Part shown: in pieces, positions 55,301 to 64,000 of the stretch
Layout: each line of letters starts with the position of its first letter
How positions within the stretch are numbered: the first letter of the stretch is position 1
Source: Oegoconia quadripuncta
Taxonomy: Eukaryota > Arthropoda > Insecta > Lepidoptera > Autostichidae
Direction: 5' to 3'
Assembly (NCBI GenBank): GCA_949316235.1
Contig: OX438751.1
Location: 1,780,413-1,844,412, forward strand
Length of the DNA: 64,000 bases
Notes under the pieces: model-generated
Database searches by the model: none
The model's input: only the letters and a program-made list of their open reading frames with translations
Told to the model about the DNA's origin: nothing
Program-made: the position numbers and the translations under genes

Positions 55301-55388
55301 TCCAGGGTCTGGTAGAAGATGGCCAGCATGGCCGCGAAGAATCCCACCAGCACCGCATAGAAGATCAGGTAGAAGAGTAAGATTTTAG
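49359..55388 (-). CDS. nrv: Na+/K+-ATPase beta subunit (nervana type), 5' exon not found
   Basis: Exons found: 55388-55248, 53847-53728, 52667-52474, 51500-51411, 50314-50131, 49468-49359, all GT-AG, 278 codons in frame plus stop. The first visible exon holds the single membrane span ([20 protein letters not shown]) and the stalk (ALSIGNNPG-like: [15 protein letters not shown]). The ectodomain has six cysteines (MAC, QVC, HPC, GPC, SC, EC), [20 protein letters not shown] with two N-glycosylation sequons, [40 protein letters not shown] and [15 protein letters not shown], ending FELMVDRG. These are the conserved beta motifs, close to Drosophila nervana proteins. The beta chain stabilises the catalytic alpha chain and delivers the sodium pump to the plasma membrane. 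The cytoplasmic N-terminus must be on an exon right of 55388; none was recognised to the window edge. Which nervana paralogue it is cannot be told. Confidence 0.88.
52690..53200 (-). mobile_element. Non-LTR retrotransposon 3' end, family G
   Basis: 'atcaaaatcaaaaatgtttt', CTCATTCACTAGGCAGTCTC, 'agaagaacgagcctccgggg', and the coding end (minus) 'ccggaacctcattgtaaaag'. It lies 23 bp upstream of an exon of the beta-subunit gene, in an intron. A further scrap is at 53571-53625. Confidence 0.75.
54055..54187. mobile_element. Self-complementary MITE, copy 2
   Basis: ATGTAATTTCATCGGTATCG is inverted at the right (CGATAACGATGAAATTATGT). Same family as 23519-23650. It is in an intron of the beta-subunit gene. 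Confidence 0.75.
54441..54700 (-). mobile_element. Non-LTR retrotransposon 3' end, family F
   Basis: 'aaaaatgctttattttgtag', 'ttttcccctgagaagaacaa' and 'atgtccggggatgattatca'. In an intron of the beta-subunit gene. Confidence 0.75.
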
Positions 55389-55679
55389 CTGTCAACAAAA
55401 CATGAGGAATATTTATCTGTTACTCCTCGATCATGGTACTTTAGATACATCAAACATCCCTATCTTTTTATCCCAACTGCTGGGGCGCAGCGTCCATTCA
55501 CTAAGAGGGTATGGGCCAAAATATGGGGTAGGTTGATCGATTTCCTCACAAGCTAAATTCAGCCCTATTTTTATGAGGAATACAGATCAGAGTTAATAAA
55601 AATCTTTATGCGACTTCTGTTCTTTTGAAATTATTAAATTAAGATAAGTTCTACATTAATAACTATAAATAATAATACA

Positions 55680-55950
55680 TAATAATAAATATCCTTAGAC
55701 ATACACACAGCGCCATCTAGTTCCCCAGTAAGCAACTATATGCTTGTGTTGTGGATACCAGTTGGTTGATATACTACATAAATACATTGTTTTTTGTAAA
55801 TAAATACTTATTATAAATGAAAACATCCATAACTCGGGTACACATATGTCCGTATTCATCACACAAACATATGCCCCTAGCGGGATTCGAACCCGCGACC
55901 TGTTGGTATAGTTATCAGTGTTTCTAACCACTACACCAAACAGGTCGTCA
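55680..55950 (-). mobile_element. SINE family A2, full length
   Basis: CTTAGACATACACACAGCGC at the left, GCGGGATTCGAACCCGCGAC and CACTACACCAAACAGGTCGTC at the right. Very similar to the copy at 82-352. Confidence 0.88.
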
Positions 55951-56149
55951 ATATATTTATTATAATATAACTATAAATTGGAAATGAACAAAATTCTAAC
56001 AATATTTGACTTGTCATTCAGACGACATTTTATTACAAAGATACGGAACTTCTTAGCCACTTTTATCCCAATTCATCCTTTACATACGTTGATCTACTGC
56101 AAGAGCATCCTACAATTATAACTGCAGTCTTCAAAACAAAACGTTCTTA

Positions 56150-56440
56150 TTCCACCGTCACCCTTCCATCTTCGGACCACTAAGCGTGGGGAGGGATTCC
56201 ACCCGTATATAGTTAATACACCGAACATTCGCACTAAGAAGTTCGATTCTTCATTCATCATCCGAACAGCCAAGGCATGGAACTCCCTTCCGGCGTCAGT
56301 CTTTCCTGAATCCTACAACAACTGAATCAAGAGCAGAGTGAATAGGCATTTACTGACATCGCGTGCTTCATCTCCGACCACATCGTCACTTTCCATCAGG
56401 TGAGATTGTGGTCAAACGCGAATCCAGTCAATCATAAAAA
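56150..56440 (+). mobile_element. Non-LTR retrotransposon 3' end, family D
   Basis: Nearly the same sequence as 5625-5918 (TTCCACCGTCACCCTTCCAT onward), with a small change at CCTACAACAACTGAATCAAG that breaks the frame. Ends in an A-rich run. Confidence 0.8.
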
Positions 56441-56517
56441 AAATAAAAAATGATTATCATTACAATATGTGAATAAATCTTACAATACAATTCGATCTGT
56501 TCCCAACATCGACTCAG

Positions 56518-56602
56518 CAAATGTTCGTATTCATCACACAAACATTCGAATCCGCAACGGTTGGTTTCCATGGCAGGGTCACTACGCACTACGCCAGTCA
56601 TC
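56518..56602 (-). mobile_element. SINE family A1, head fragment
   Basis: 'gttcgtattcatcacacaaa', 'aaccgttgcggattcg'-type B-box remnant and the A-box end CTACGCCAGTCATC. Confidence 0.6.
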
Positions 56603-56879
56603 AATCGTGACTATCCTATAGACTATCCTTTTTTGACTACGAGCGCATAAAAAGGGCGGCAAGACATTTGAGTCCTGTCACTTCGTTCAGAAATATATAA
56701 TATAATAGTGATAGTCAGTCGTTACCGGTCTTCAAATCGCGACTGAAGGAGCATTACCTTAAACTATCTCAATAGATTATTATTATTATTTGTGTACATT
56801 TGTTTAAGTATATATCATATTTATTTATAGGTTTTGTATTTATTTTTATCATATTAGATTATATGGTTGGTGATTATAC

Positions 56880-57098
56880 TACGACCGATTGGTGTAGTGG
56901 ATAGTGACCCTGTCAGCGAAACCAACGGTTGCGGGTTCGAATCCCGCGACGGGTAAATGTTTGTGTGATGAATATGAACATTTATTCCTGAGTCATGGAT
57001 GTTTATATAAATATTTATGTATGTTTATCCGTTATCTAGTATCCATAGTACAAGCTTGCTTAGTTTGGGACTAGGTGATTGGTGTAAGTGTCCGAAAT
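56880..57098 (+). mobile_element. SINE family A1, full length
   Basis: ACGACCGATTGGTGTAGTGG head, GCGGGTTCGAATCCCGCGAC, 3' end GTGTCCGAAATATTTATTTA merging with a long tetranucleotide run. Confidence 0.88.
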
Positions 57099-57100
57099 AT

Positions 57101-57191
<91 letters not shown>

Positions 57192-57195
57192 TTTT

Positions 57196-57238
<43 letters not shown>

Positions 57239-57240
57239 TA
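57099..57240 (+). repeat. (TTTA)n microsatellite of about 140 bp
   Basis: About 35 TTTA units with one interruption near 57192. It grows out of the tail of the SINE just upstream. The three overlapping FIYL-repeat frames are artefacts. Confidence 0.95.
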
Positions 57241-57279
57241 TATTTTATTATATTTATTTATATTATAACAACACCATAA

Positions 57280-57540
57280 TTTAAGTATGTATGTCATCGA
57301 CATGGTTGTTATTTTCTCTATTTATTAGTTGTATGTTTGTTTATCACTACTGTTTTTGTAAGTGTACTCGCTGTCTACTTTTACGTTACTTACCTCATCT
57401 ATTTGTCTCCTTACTGAGGTTTGCTGGAAGAGATCTCTTATAGAGATAAGCTCGCCTTTTATATATTTTAATATTCTCCTGTTTTCTTGTTTTGTTTGAC
57501 GTGTATGCTTATATACCATAAAATGTTAAATAAATAAATA
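57280..57540 (+). repeat. Non-LTR retrotransposon 3' tail, family K
   Basis: TGTATGTTTGTTTATCACTA, 'actgaggtttgctggaagag', 'atctcttatagagataagct' and the end AAATGTTAAATAAATAAATA, as at 17860-18030. Confidence 0.6.
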
Positions 57541-57733
57541 AATAACAATATTTTTTTACATAATATTTGTTGTCTAAATTATTTATTATTATTTAGTTCG
57601 ACTTTTACTATTTACTTTTTATTTTTATCTATTTAGATTGTATAATAATTATTATTTAATAGTGACTTTCCACCGAATTACTTTATAAGAAATGTAACAG
57701 AAAATGAGAATCTGTAATTATTTCTGCACAAAT

Positions 57734-57787
57734 ACACAAAATCTATAAGCCAAAGTTATGCCAAACTTTGGCTTATAGATTTTGTGT
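57734..57787. repeat. Perfect hairpin with 24-bp arms
   Basis: 57734-57757 and 57764-57787 are exact reverse complements (the second arm begins AACTTTGGCTTATAGATTTT), with the 6-base loop ATGCCA. Confidence 0.9.
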
Positions 57788-57995
57788 AATGGTTTTTATA
57801 ATGATGCTGTTGATTCTGTATGATTCAAAAATAAAATATGTAAAAATATATATAAATAAATCTAATAAACACTATGTATCTCTAATGTTTGCTGGTAGAA
57901 AACTCTATCGGAGTTCGCCTTTGTACATTTTATATACAATGCATATTTCTGTAATAATTTTGTGTACAATAAAGATAAAAAAGATATAAAAATAA
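57788..57995 (+). repeat. Non-LTR retrotransposon 3' tail, family K (second type)
   Basis: 'ctctaatgtttgctggtaga', 'ctatcggagttcgcctttgt', 'acaataaagataaaaaagat'. Non-coding. Confidence 0.5.
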
Positions 57996-58754
57996 AATCA
58001 TCACCTCAAACGATTTAGAAAATTTTTAGCTGCCTCATGCTGTCTAAAAACCTTTGAAAATGCAATTTTGTAAGAAATTGACAGAACTAAAATCTCACGT
58101 GGTCTGTTTTATCGTAGTCAAAAAAGTATAGACTAGACTAAATTTAGTTTCAAGTGTGTGCTAACCGAATCGGCATCGTTGTGAGTATGAATGTCGGATG
58201 TTAGAAATGCGGTCACTCCTCTGCTAATTTGGTAGGAAACTCCTATTGTCACCACTTGTGATCAATTATCTAGTCGATGCCTCGATAGTTCTACAACTGC
58301 TCTACTAATATCGATACATAGTGGCGGCAATTCAATACATGAAGTTAGAAATAAAGATGGGAACTTAAAGGGAAAAAACGGACATGAAACTTCAACCAAA
58401 TTCGACCCACTTGTTACGCGTAAAACCACTCGACGTGGGCGTTTTTACAGCTCTAATGGCAGCATGGAGGAAAGTGCTTAATGAGTACCGGCATACATAG
58501 CTGAGGGAAAAAAGTGCAATCACTCCCAAAATCTGTGATGTGATTGGCAAAAAAAGGACCGGGCGTTGCTCGTGTCCGCGCATTTATGACCGCCGTAGAG
58601 ATTACGAAGGGCGGGCGGAATTGGGATCTACGCGGCCTTAAATATTCGATTTTTTTTTCACGCGAGACCTCCCAGGAACTACTCGTCATTTGGCATTGCA
58701 AATTTGTATTTGTATACATATAGCCAAAGTCTCTCAAGCTTTTCTAAAATGTAT
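57996..58754. other. Unassigned sequence
   Basis: No gene recognised. The 58392-58737 minus-strand frames have no domain or splice support. A search here for the missing first exon of the beta-subunit gene found no convincing candidate. Confidence 0.35.
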
Positions 58755-58835
58755 GGAATTGAAATACTGGTGGCGCAGTCAGTCGCATTCGCTATTCGTA
58801 TGTATCGCGTGGTCAGTCCTTGGATGAGTGACCAA
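58755..58835 (+). repeat. 5S-rRNA-like fragment
   Basis: TATCGCGTGGTCAGTCCTTG then GATGAGTGACC aligns with the same part of 5S rRNA as the SINE at 44222, but with more changes and without its tail. Confidence 0.45.
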
Positions 58836-59009
58836 TCTTTAACTTTAATCGTCGGTCCACTCGAGCCCCGCCCCAACGGCCGTTGGTCCTACGAACAATG
58901 TAGGCCCCGCCCACCTTTCTACTCAACTGTTGTAAATAAAGATATATCTATTTTTTATTTTATTTCTATTATATTTGGAACACCAACTGTCCGACTGGAT
59001 CCCTTGGCG

Positions 59010-59335
59010 TTGCGAAGAGAATGCAGAGGGTGCATTCTCTATCGCATATTTCATGGGGAGTGTTCTGAAGAACTATTCGAGCTAATACCCGCTGCTCAAT
59101 TTAACCGATACACTTCTCGCCGAAAATTAAATTTCCATCCACATCACCTGGATGAGTGGAAGTCTACCACTGTACGTTTCTCAAGAAACTTCTTACCACG
59201 ACGACCACCCTGTGGAACGGACTTCCGGCAGCGGTATTCCCGAACGAGTACGACATTGGAACCTTCAAGAAACGAGCCTACACCTTCCTCAAAGGCCGGC
59301 AACGCATCTGTGACCCTTTTGGTATTTTTGTATTA
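59010..59335 (+). mobile_element. Non-LTR retrotransposon 3' end, family E (frameshifted)
   Basis: [20 protein letters not shown] and [17 protein letters not shown] in one frame, then a base is missing near 59200 and [18 protein letters not shown] continues in another. Very close in sequence to 43760-44055. Confidence 0.8.
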
Positions 59336-59339
59336 CCAT

Positions 59340-60159
59340 TTTAGTATTTACAATAACTTAAAAATATGTGTAACCAATTACAGGTCCTCACTAATAGCAA
59401 TAAACATGCAACATAAAATTCAAGATACTTTAGTTCTTTTTAAAACTCACGTACCACCTTAGCAATATGATTCAAGCGCCGACAGTTCATGAGATCGATT
59501 TAGCGCGATCTACGGCGCATTCTCCGTGACCTGCTCCAAGTGCATGAGCCAATTCGATACGAGTAGTTATGTGCATCTTTCCTCAACGTTTTAGTATCGA
59601 GACCGCGTAAAAACTCAAAAAGAAAGACCTAACAAGTTGTCACTAGTATTATTGAACGTTCATGAAAATTATGTGAGAATAATAATCAGAATACACTTTA
59701 TAGAATTATCGATAATCAAACAAGTTCAAACCACAACATGGTTTATTCTGTGGAACTTTGACAACTTGCATCGCGGTGGAATTTTCAGTGACCACAAAAC
59801 ACGACAACGACTTGCCCAAATTCATACATATGACGATAGTGTATTTGGCAAGATTTTAATGTTTTCTTGAGTGATAGCCGTTCTTTGCATTTCGCATTTT
59901 CTACCAAATCGAAAATATATATAATTGACAACTATTTGACATGATCTTTTTTTATGGTTTAGTTTCGCAACGTCCATTTGACATTGATTGAATTAACTAA
60001 TTTATTTATTTGTAGATATTTATTGCGTAAATTATTTATTATGGCATCGTCTAGATTTTTATCTATATGTAGATTGATCAATGATTAATATTTAATAGTG
60101 ACTTTCGCTTACAAATTTCGTGTAATTGCGTTTTAATGGTGCTGTTGAATCCTCTTTTT
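59340..60159. other. Unassigned sequence
   Basis: No gene recognised. 60000-60150 loosely resembles 57560-57720 (shared ATTTAATAGTGACTTTC), so part is an old repeat. Confidence 0.35.
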
Positions 60160-60270
60160 TTTATTTATTCACGACGTGTTCGTAGTTGACCTCAATCACA
60201 CCTGATGCTAAGTGAAGATGAGGTCGAAGGTGGAAGCGTAATAACCCGGAAACCCCAACACATTATTTAA
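60160..60270 (-). mobile_element. SINE family B, tail fragment
   Basis: 'ttgacctcaatcacacctga' to AACCCGGAAACCCCAACACA only. Confidence 0.7.
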
Positions 60271-60789
60271 AAACGAATCTGTATATAAAAAAAAAAACAA
60301 CAATACATATGTGACAAAAAGCCTGACATTTTACTGCAAGAGCGCTCAAGCGACGTATATAGTGATAACATAGAACATAATTATTATAATTTCCTGATAT
60401 TTCCCTAAAATTCCTAACGTCTGGCAACCCTAGACCTACCTAATTGAAATGGGGCAAGAGTGACCAAAGTTGGTCAGAGACCCGACTATTTGCACTTGAG
60501 TACTAATACGAGTCTAATTGTTACAAAATCTTTGTTTAAAACTCATTAACACTAAGACGTGAGACATGAACTAGAAATACATTACTATTTAGCTTGTAAT
60601 GTTCGTATGTAAATAAATGCGAGTACGTTGTCTGTTTCAAAATTAGCAAACCATTTTTAACCACTTGCTGGTATCTGATAAAGCTGAAATTTGGCACACG
60701 TTATGTATGTAAAATCCAATTAAAACACACAAAAGTAAAAAAAGTACCAAGCGCCGTAAATATGCGTCAATCTCTATAAACCACGAGTT

Positions 60790-61010
60790 TGCGGCGCTTG
60801 CAGTGGAGACATTGGGCCCGTGGTCTTCTGACACGAAACATTTTGTAAAGGATTTATCCGTTAGACTGGTCCACGCCTCTGGAGATGTGAGAGCTGGTAC
60901 CTACTTTGCTCAGCAGCTGAGCTTATGCATTCAGCGGGGCAATAGCGCTAGCGTACTAGGTACTATGCCTCACGGAAGCGAGTTGGACGGCGTATTTTTT
61001 CTATAAGATA
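60790..61010 (+). mobile_element. Non-LTR retrotransposon C-terminal remnant
   Basis: The plus strand encodes ETLGPWSSDTKHFVKDLSVR, then VHASGDVRAGTYFAQQLSL, IQRGNSASVLGTMP and a stop at 61004-61006. The RAG-x-(F/Y)-x-x-Q and IQRGNxASVLGT motifs mark the end of a lepidopteran non-LTR reverse transcriptase. Confidence 0.6.
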
Positions 61011-61299
61011 TAGGTATTTTTAATTGTGTTTTATAAATTTGTTGTTTCATGTACATACTTAACAAATTGACTTTAGTAAAAATAAAACACAAGTACAGAA
61101 ACATCATATATTATGTGTGTGCCGCTGTATACAAAAAGGCGTGTGGATTTGGATGAGGCAGGCAAAACACTAGTATTGAACCTTCGTGTTGGTCATATGG
61201 TACAAATGGAATTTTAAATGTGTTTGGTGTTATTAAATTAAAAACTGACATAATTGGTAAATGAATTTTAGAGTAAGAGATTTACATTAGTCCGGATTC

Positions 61300-61560
61300 C
61301 ATTTTCAGGCAGGCCATATACCAATGAGTTTTTAAATTTAATTTAATTACTTATGTGCTTTATACGACTGCTCTTAAACGATGAAGGAAAACATCGTGAG
61401 GAAACTTGCATGCCTGAGAAATAAAAATTCTAAAGCGTGTGAAGTCCCCAACACGCATTGGGCCAGCGTGGTGGACTATGGCCCATTCTCCCTCATTATA
61501 CGAGGGAAGGCCTATATCCCTGCAGTGGGATGTTTACGGGCTGATGATGATGTAACATTG
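61300..61560 (+). mobile_element. SINE family C, head missing
   Basis: Starts at CAGGCAGGCCATATACCAAT, includes 'gaggaaacttgcatgcctga' and ends 'gcagtgggatgtttacgggc' plus TGATGATGATG. Confidence 0.75.
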
Positions 61561-61734
61561 CAATCAGTACGTTCCATTTTTCTCCTACAAAAATTTTGGT
61601 CACAATATCGGTGATAAAAGTATTGACGAAAAAATCGGCCGATTATCGGTCCTACAAAAAGTCGGTCGTGTGCGGGCACACTACGCCAGAGTGCCTGCCT
61701 GGGCCTGCATCCAGCGATTTTTTTTATGGTTAAC

Positions 61735-61990
61735 TGGGTACGCGTTTGACCACAATCTCACCTGATGGGAAGTAACGATGTGGCCGAAGATGAAGCACGC
61801 GATCTCAGTAGATGCCTATTCAGCCTGCTCTTGAAGATCCCAAGGTTGTAGGATTCAGGAAAGACTGACGCCGGCAGGACGTTCCATGCCTTGGCTGTTC
61901 GCATTATGAATGAAGAGGCGAACCGCTTAGTGCGAATGTTTGGTATGTTAACTACATATGGGTGGAATCCCTCCCCACGCCTTGCCTTTC
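61735..61990 (-). mobile_element. Non-LTR retrotransposon 3' end, family D
   Basis: 'gaccacaatctcacctgatg', then minus-strand coding for AWNVLPAGVFPES-like sequence and the IPNIRTKRF region, ending 'tgggtggaatccctccccac'. Confidence 0.75.
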
Positions 61991-62761
61991 CCGCGACTAT
62001 TGTTTTTATTTAAGTATTACTTATAATAGACTGATTTTTTAAGAACACTTTACTTTAACCAATGAGGGCGCTACTAGACGGAACAAGCCCTATTAATGGC
62101 TGTCTGGAAGTAATTTATGTGATTAGTTATAATAAGCTGTAAGATAAAATGTACATGTTTAGTACTTGAATTGATTAGTGGTATCTCTGACTACCACCAT
62201 CTCACCTAAATCTGCCATCAAGCAACAATGTTTACAGCATTGTCGTGTTCCGCTTGTATGAGATAAAGTGTCTCTATTTAAATCATGTAGGTAGGTATGT
62301 CATATCAGTATTTCAATGAAGAGTTGGATATTGTATGTACAGAAGAGGCGGCCTTTTGAATGTGTTGAGTTTAATACCTGGTGCAACAAATTGTGACGGA
62401 GTTTGACCTTGATGACAAACCAAAATGTAGTAATCATTTATTTCTTCAAGTATAACTATTAAATGTAAACATTTAGCTATAATAATGCCAACATATTTTG
62501 TAGTACTATAAATATACACTATTTTTCTGTTATTACTGTACTTATTATATTGCTCGTGACTTCGTTCGCATGGAAAATTTCATAAAGATCGTTTATCAGA
62601 AACAAAATTGCATACATTTTAATCTAGGTCCTAATCTGTCTGCTAACCAAATTTCATCCAAATCCGTCCAGCCGTTTAGGCGTGAAAAGGTAACAAATAT
62701 ACACACAAACACACACACACCCACAAATTGCATCTAAGTATAATATTAGTTGGATTATTAA
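61991..62761. other. Mostly unassigned, with a SINE scrap
   Basis: 62190-62275 is a decayed plus-strand SINE B piece (CTACCACCATCTCACCTAAA, GCATTGTCGTGTTCCG). 62540-62740 contains 'tttaggcgtgaaaaggtaac' and a CA-rich ACACACAAACACACACACAC run, a common retroelement-tail pattern. No gene. Confidence 0.45.
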
Positions 62762-63262
62762 AATCAAATCAAAATCAAAAAATGCTTTATTTTGTAGGTA
62801 CACAGGTACACTTAAAATAGTCAGATTTTACATTTTTAAAGCTACTGCTTGTTCAAAAGGCAATTTTCCCCTGAGAAGAACAAGCAAGAAACTCGAGAGG
62901 TCGCTCTTTTAAAAAAAGGTTGTTATATTACAAAATTATTATTTTATATTATAATATTTCATTATTAATTGTGAAATAGCCTGGTTATGAGAACGGGCTG
63001 GTTATGTCCATGATTGTTTATCATCTAAATAATCTGATATTTTATAATATGCTTTCTTAATAAGTTTCTGTTTTATAGTATCTTAAATTTATTGAAAGGA
63101 AGATTTTGTATATCAACAGGAACTTTATTGAAAAAGCGTATACATAACCCTTTGAATGAATTACTGACTTTGTGGAGGCGACTTATGTGACCTGCAAGTT
63201 TATCTTTATTTCTTGTATTGACATCATGTTTATCACTATTTTTCCTAAATGATGCTATATTT
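62762..63262 (-). mobile_element. Non-LTR retrotransposon 3' end, family F (longest copy)
   Basis: From 'tcaaaaaatgctttattttg' through the tail to a coding end on the minus strand: [40 protein letters not shown] and DIQNLPFNKF. The (AT) run at 63271 cuts off the rest. Confidence 0.85.
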
Positions 63263-63267
63263 TTTTT

Positions 63268-63270
<3 letters not shown>

Positions 63271-63322
<52 letters not shown>
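63271..63322. repeat. (AT)26 microsatellite
   Basis: 52 bp of uninterrupted AT, at the broken end of the family F element. Confidence 0.95.
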
Positions 63323-63326
<4 letters not shown>

Positions 63327-64000
63327 CTTTGTTTATGAAGTCGGTATACCGGATGAGTTTTTTTACAGTAAGGAAAAAAGTGCTTGCTGTGCCGCAGATT
63401 GATCTGCGACTGACGTGATTTGTAGGGTTCCTATCATTCGCAATTTGTTTAGAACTCATATATTCTCCAAGTTTTCTTTATTTATTTAATTTAATGATCT
63501 AATTATGAGGAATGGGCTACAAACGCGACCGTCAAATACATTTGAATGCACATATACCTACGTGACATTATTCACTGACGCGCACAGTAAAATATGCTTG
63601 TCTGGTTGTTCTCTTTTGTACCAGTGTCTCCTCGTGGGTAATAGCTGAAAATCAGTGTTTTGCTCTCTGAGCAATTATAATACACTGAGCTATGACCCTT
63701 TGGAGATAGTCTCTCCCATAAATAAAAGTCTTTCATGGATGATTCTTTAAAATAATCAAACATTAATTCTCTGCAGGTAAAGTTACTGTCCACTTGTTTT
63801 TAATCTCCTCTACTCTCTGGCTAGAGGCCTTTCAGTGTTGCCAGAAAACCTTGCATCAAACCGATGCGCACGAATTCGAACGCCACAACCCATTTGTACG
63901 GCTGTAGCACACACATACTCTAGTGTATCCTGATGTTACTTTTATGAATTGTTATAAAATATGTTTATCCAATTGCTTTGGAACTTATGGTATGTGTGTG
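63323..64000. other. Unassigned right edge
   Basis: No gene or repeat recognised. Confidence 0.4.

Noticed and set aside
57017..57284. Overlapping frames of FIYL repeats
   Set aside because: Translation of a TTTA microsatellite in several frames.
58392..58876. Several overlapping minus-strand frames
   Set aside because: Tested as the missing first exon of the beta-subunit gene; no cytoplasmic-tail motif or suitable donor found.

Overview
The window looks like nuclear DNA of a moth or butterfly (Lepidoptera). It is AT-rich, its genes are split by GT-AG introns, and most of the space between exons is filled with tRNA-headed SINEs, 5'-truncated non-LTR retrotransposon tails, mariner/Tc1-type DNA transposons and small palindromic elements. 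There are no bacterial-style operons and no intact rRNA or free-standing tRNA gene. The order assignment rests on my familiarity with these repeats, not on a search.

Three host genes are well supported, all on the minus strand. (1) The first two coding exons (7672-11335) of a lysosome-associated membrane protein (LAMP family): a signal peptide exon, then a Pro/Thr-rich linker leading into a LAMP luminal domain that continues past the left edge. (2) A complete seven-exon gene for a divergent Na+/K+-ATPase beta-subunit-like protein (22873-31404, 280 aa by my splice model). (3) Six exons of a more canonical Na+/K+-ATPase beta subunit (nervana type, 49359-55388), whose first coding exon was not found. 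Genes 2 and 3 are head-to-tail and share intron positions and phases in the ectodomain, so they are tandem paralogues. Gene 2 keeps the six ectodomain cysteines but has only about nine cytoplasmic residues, a Gly/Val/Leu-rich membrane span and no YYPY-type motif.

Three weaker host candidates are a 3'-terminal exon on the plus strand inside the LAMP intron (8798-9059), a two-exon gene for a 66-residue membrane protein (17006-17429, plus), and a small multi-exon gene on the minus strand (31807-32339).

Layout: 1-7600 repeats; 7.7-11.3 kb LAMP; 11.8-14.2 kb an apparently intact Tc1/mariner-superfamily transposon with about 267-bp terminal inverted repeats, sitting inside an older palindromic element; 14.2-22.2 kb repeats, two copies of a 385-bp unclassified repeat and a wrecked mariner; 22.9-31.4 kb beta-like gene; 31.8-49 kb a repeat-dense intergenic stretch with a fold-back transposon, a 5S-rRNA-headed SINE and several nested insertions; 49.4-55.4 kb beta-subunit gene; 55.5-64 kb repeats and microsatellites. 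The many nested insertions, several with clear target-site duplications, give a relative chronology of transposition.
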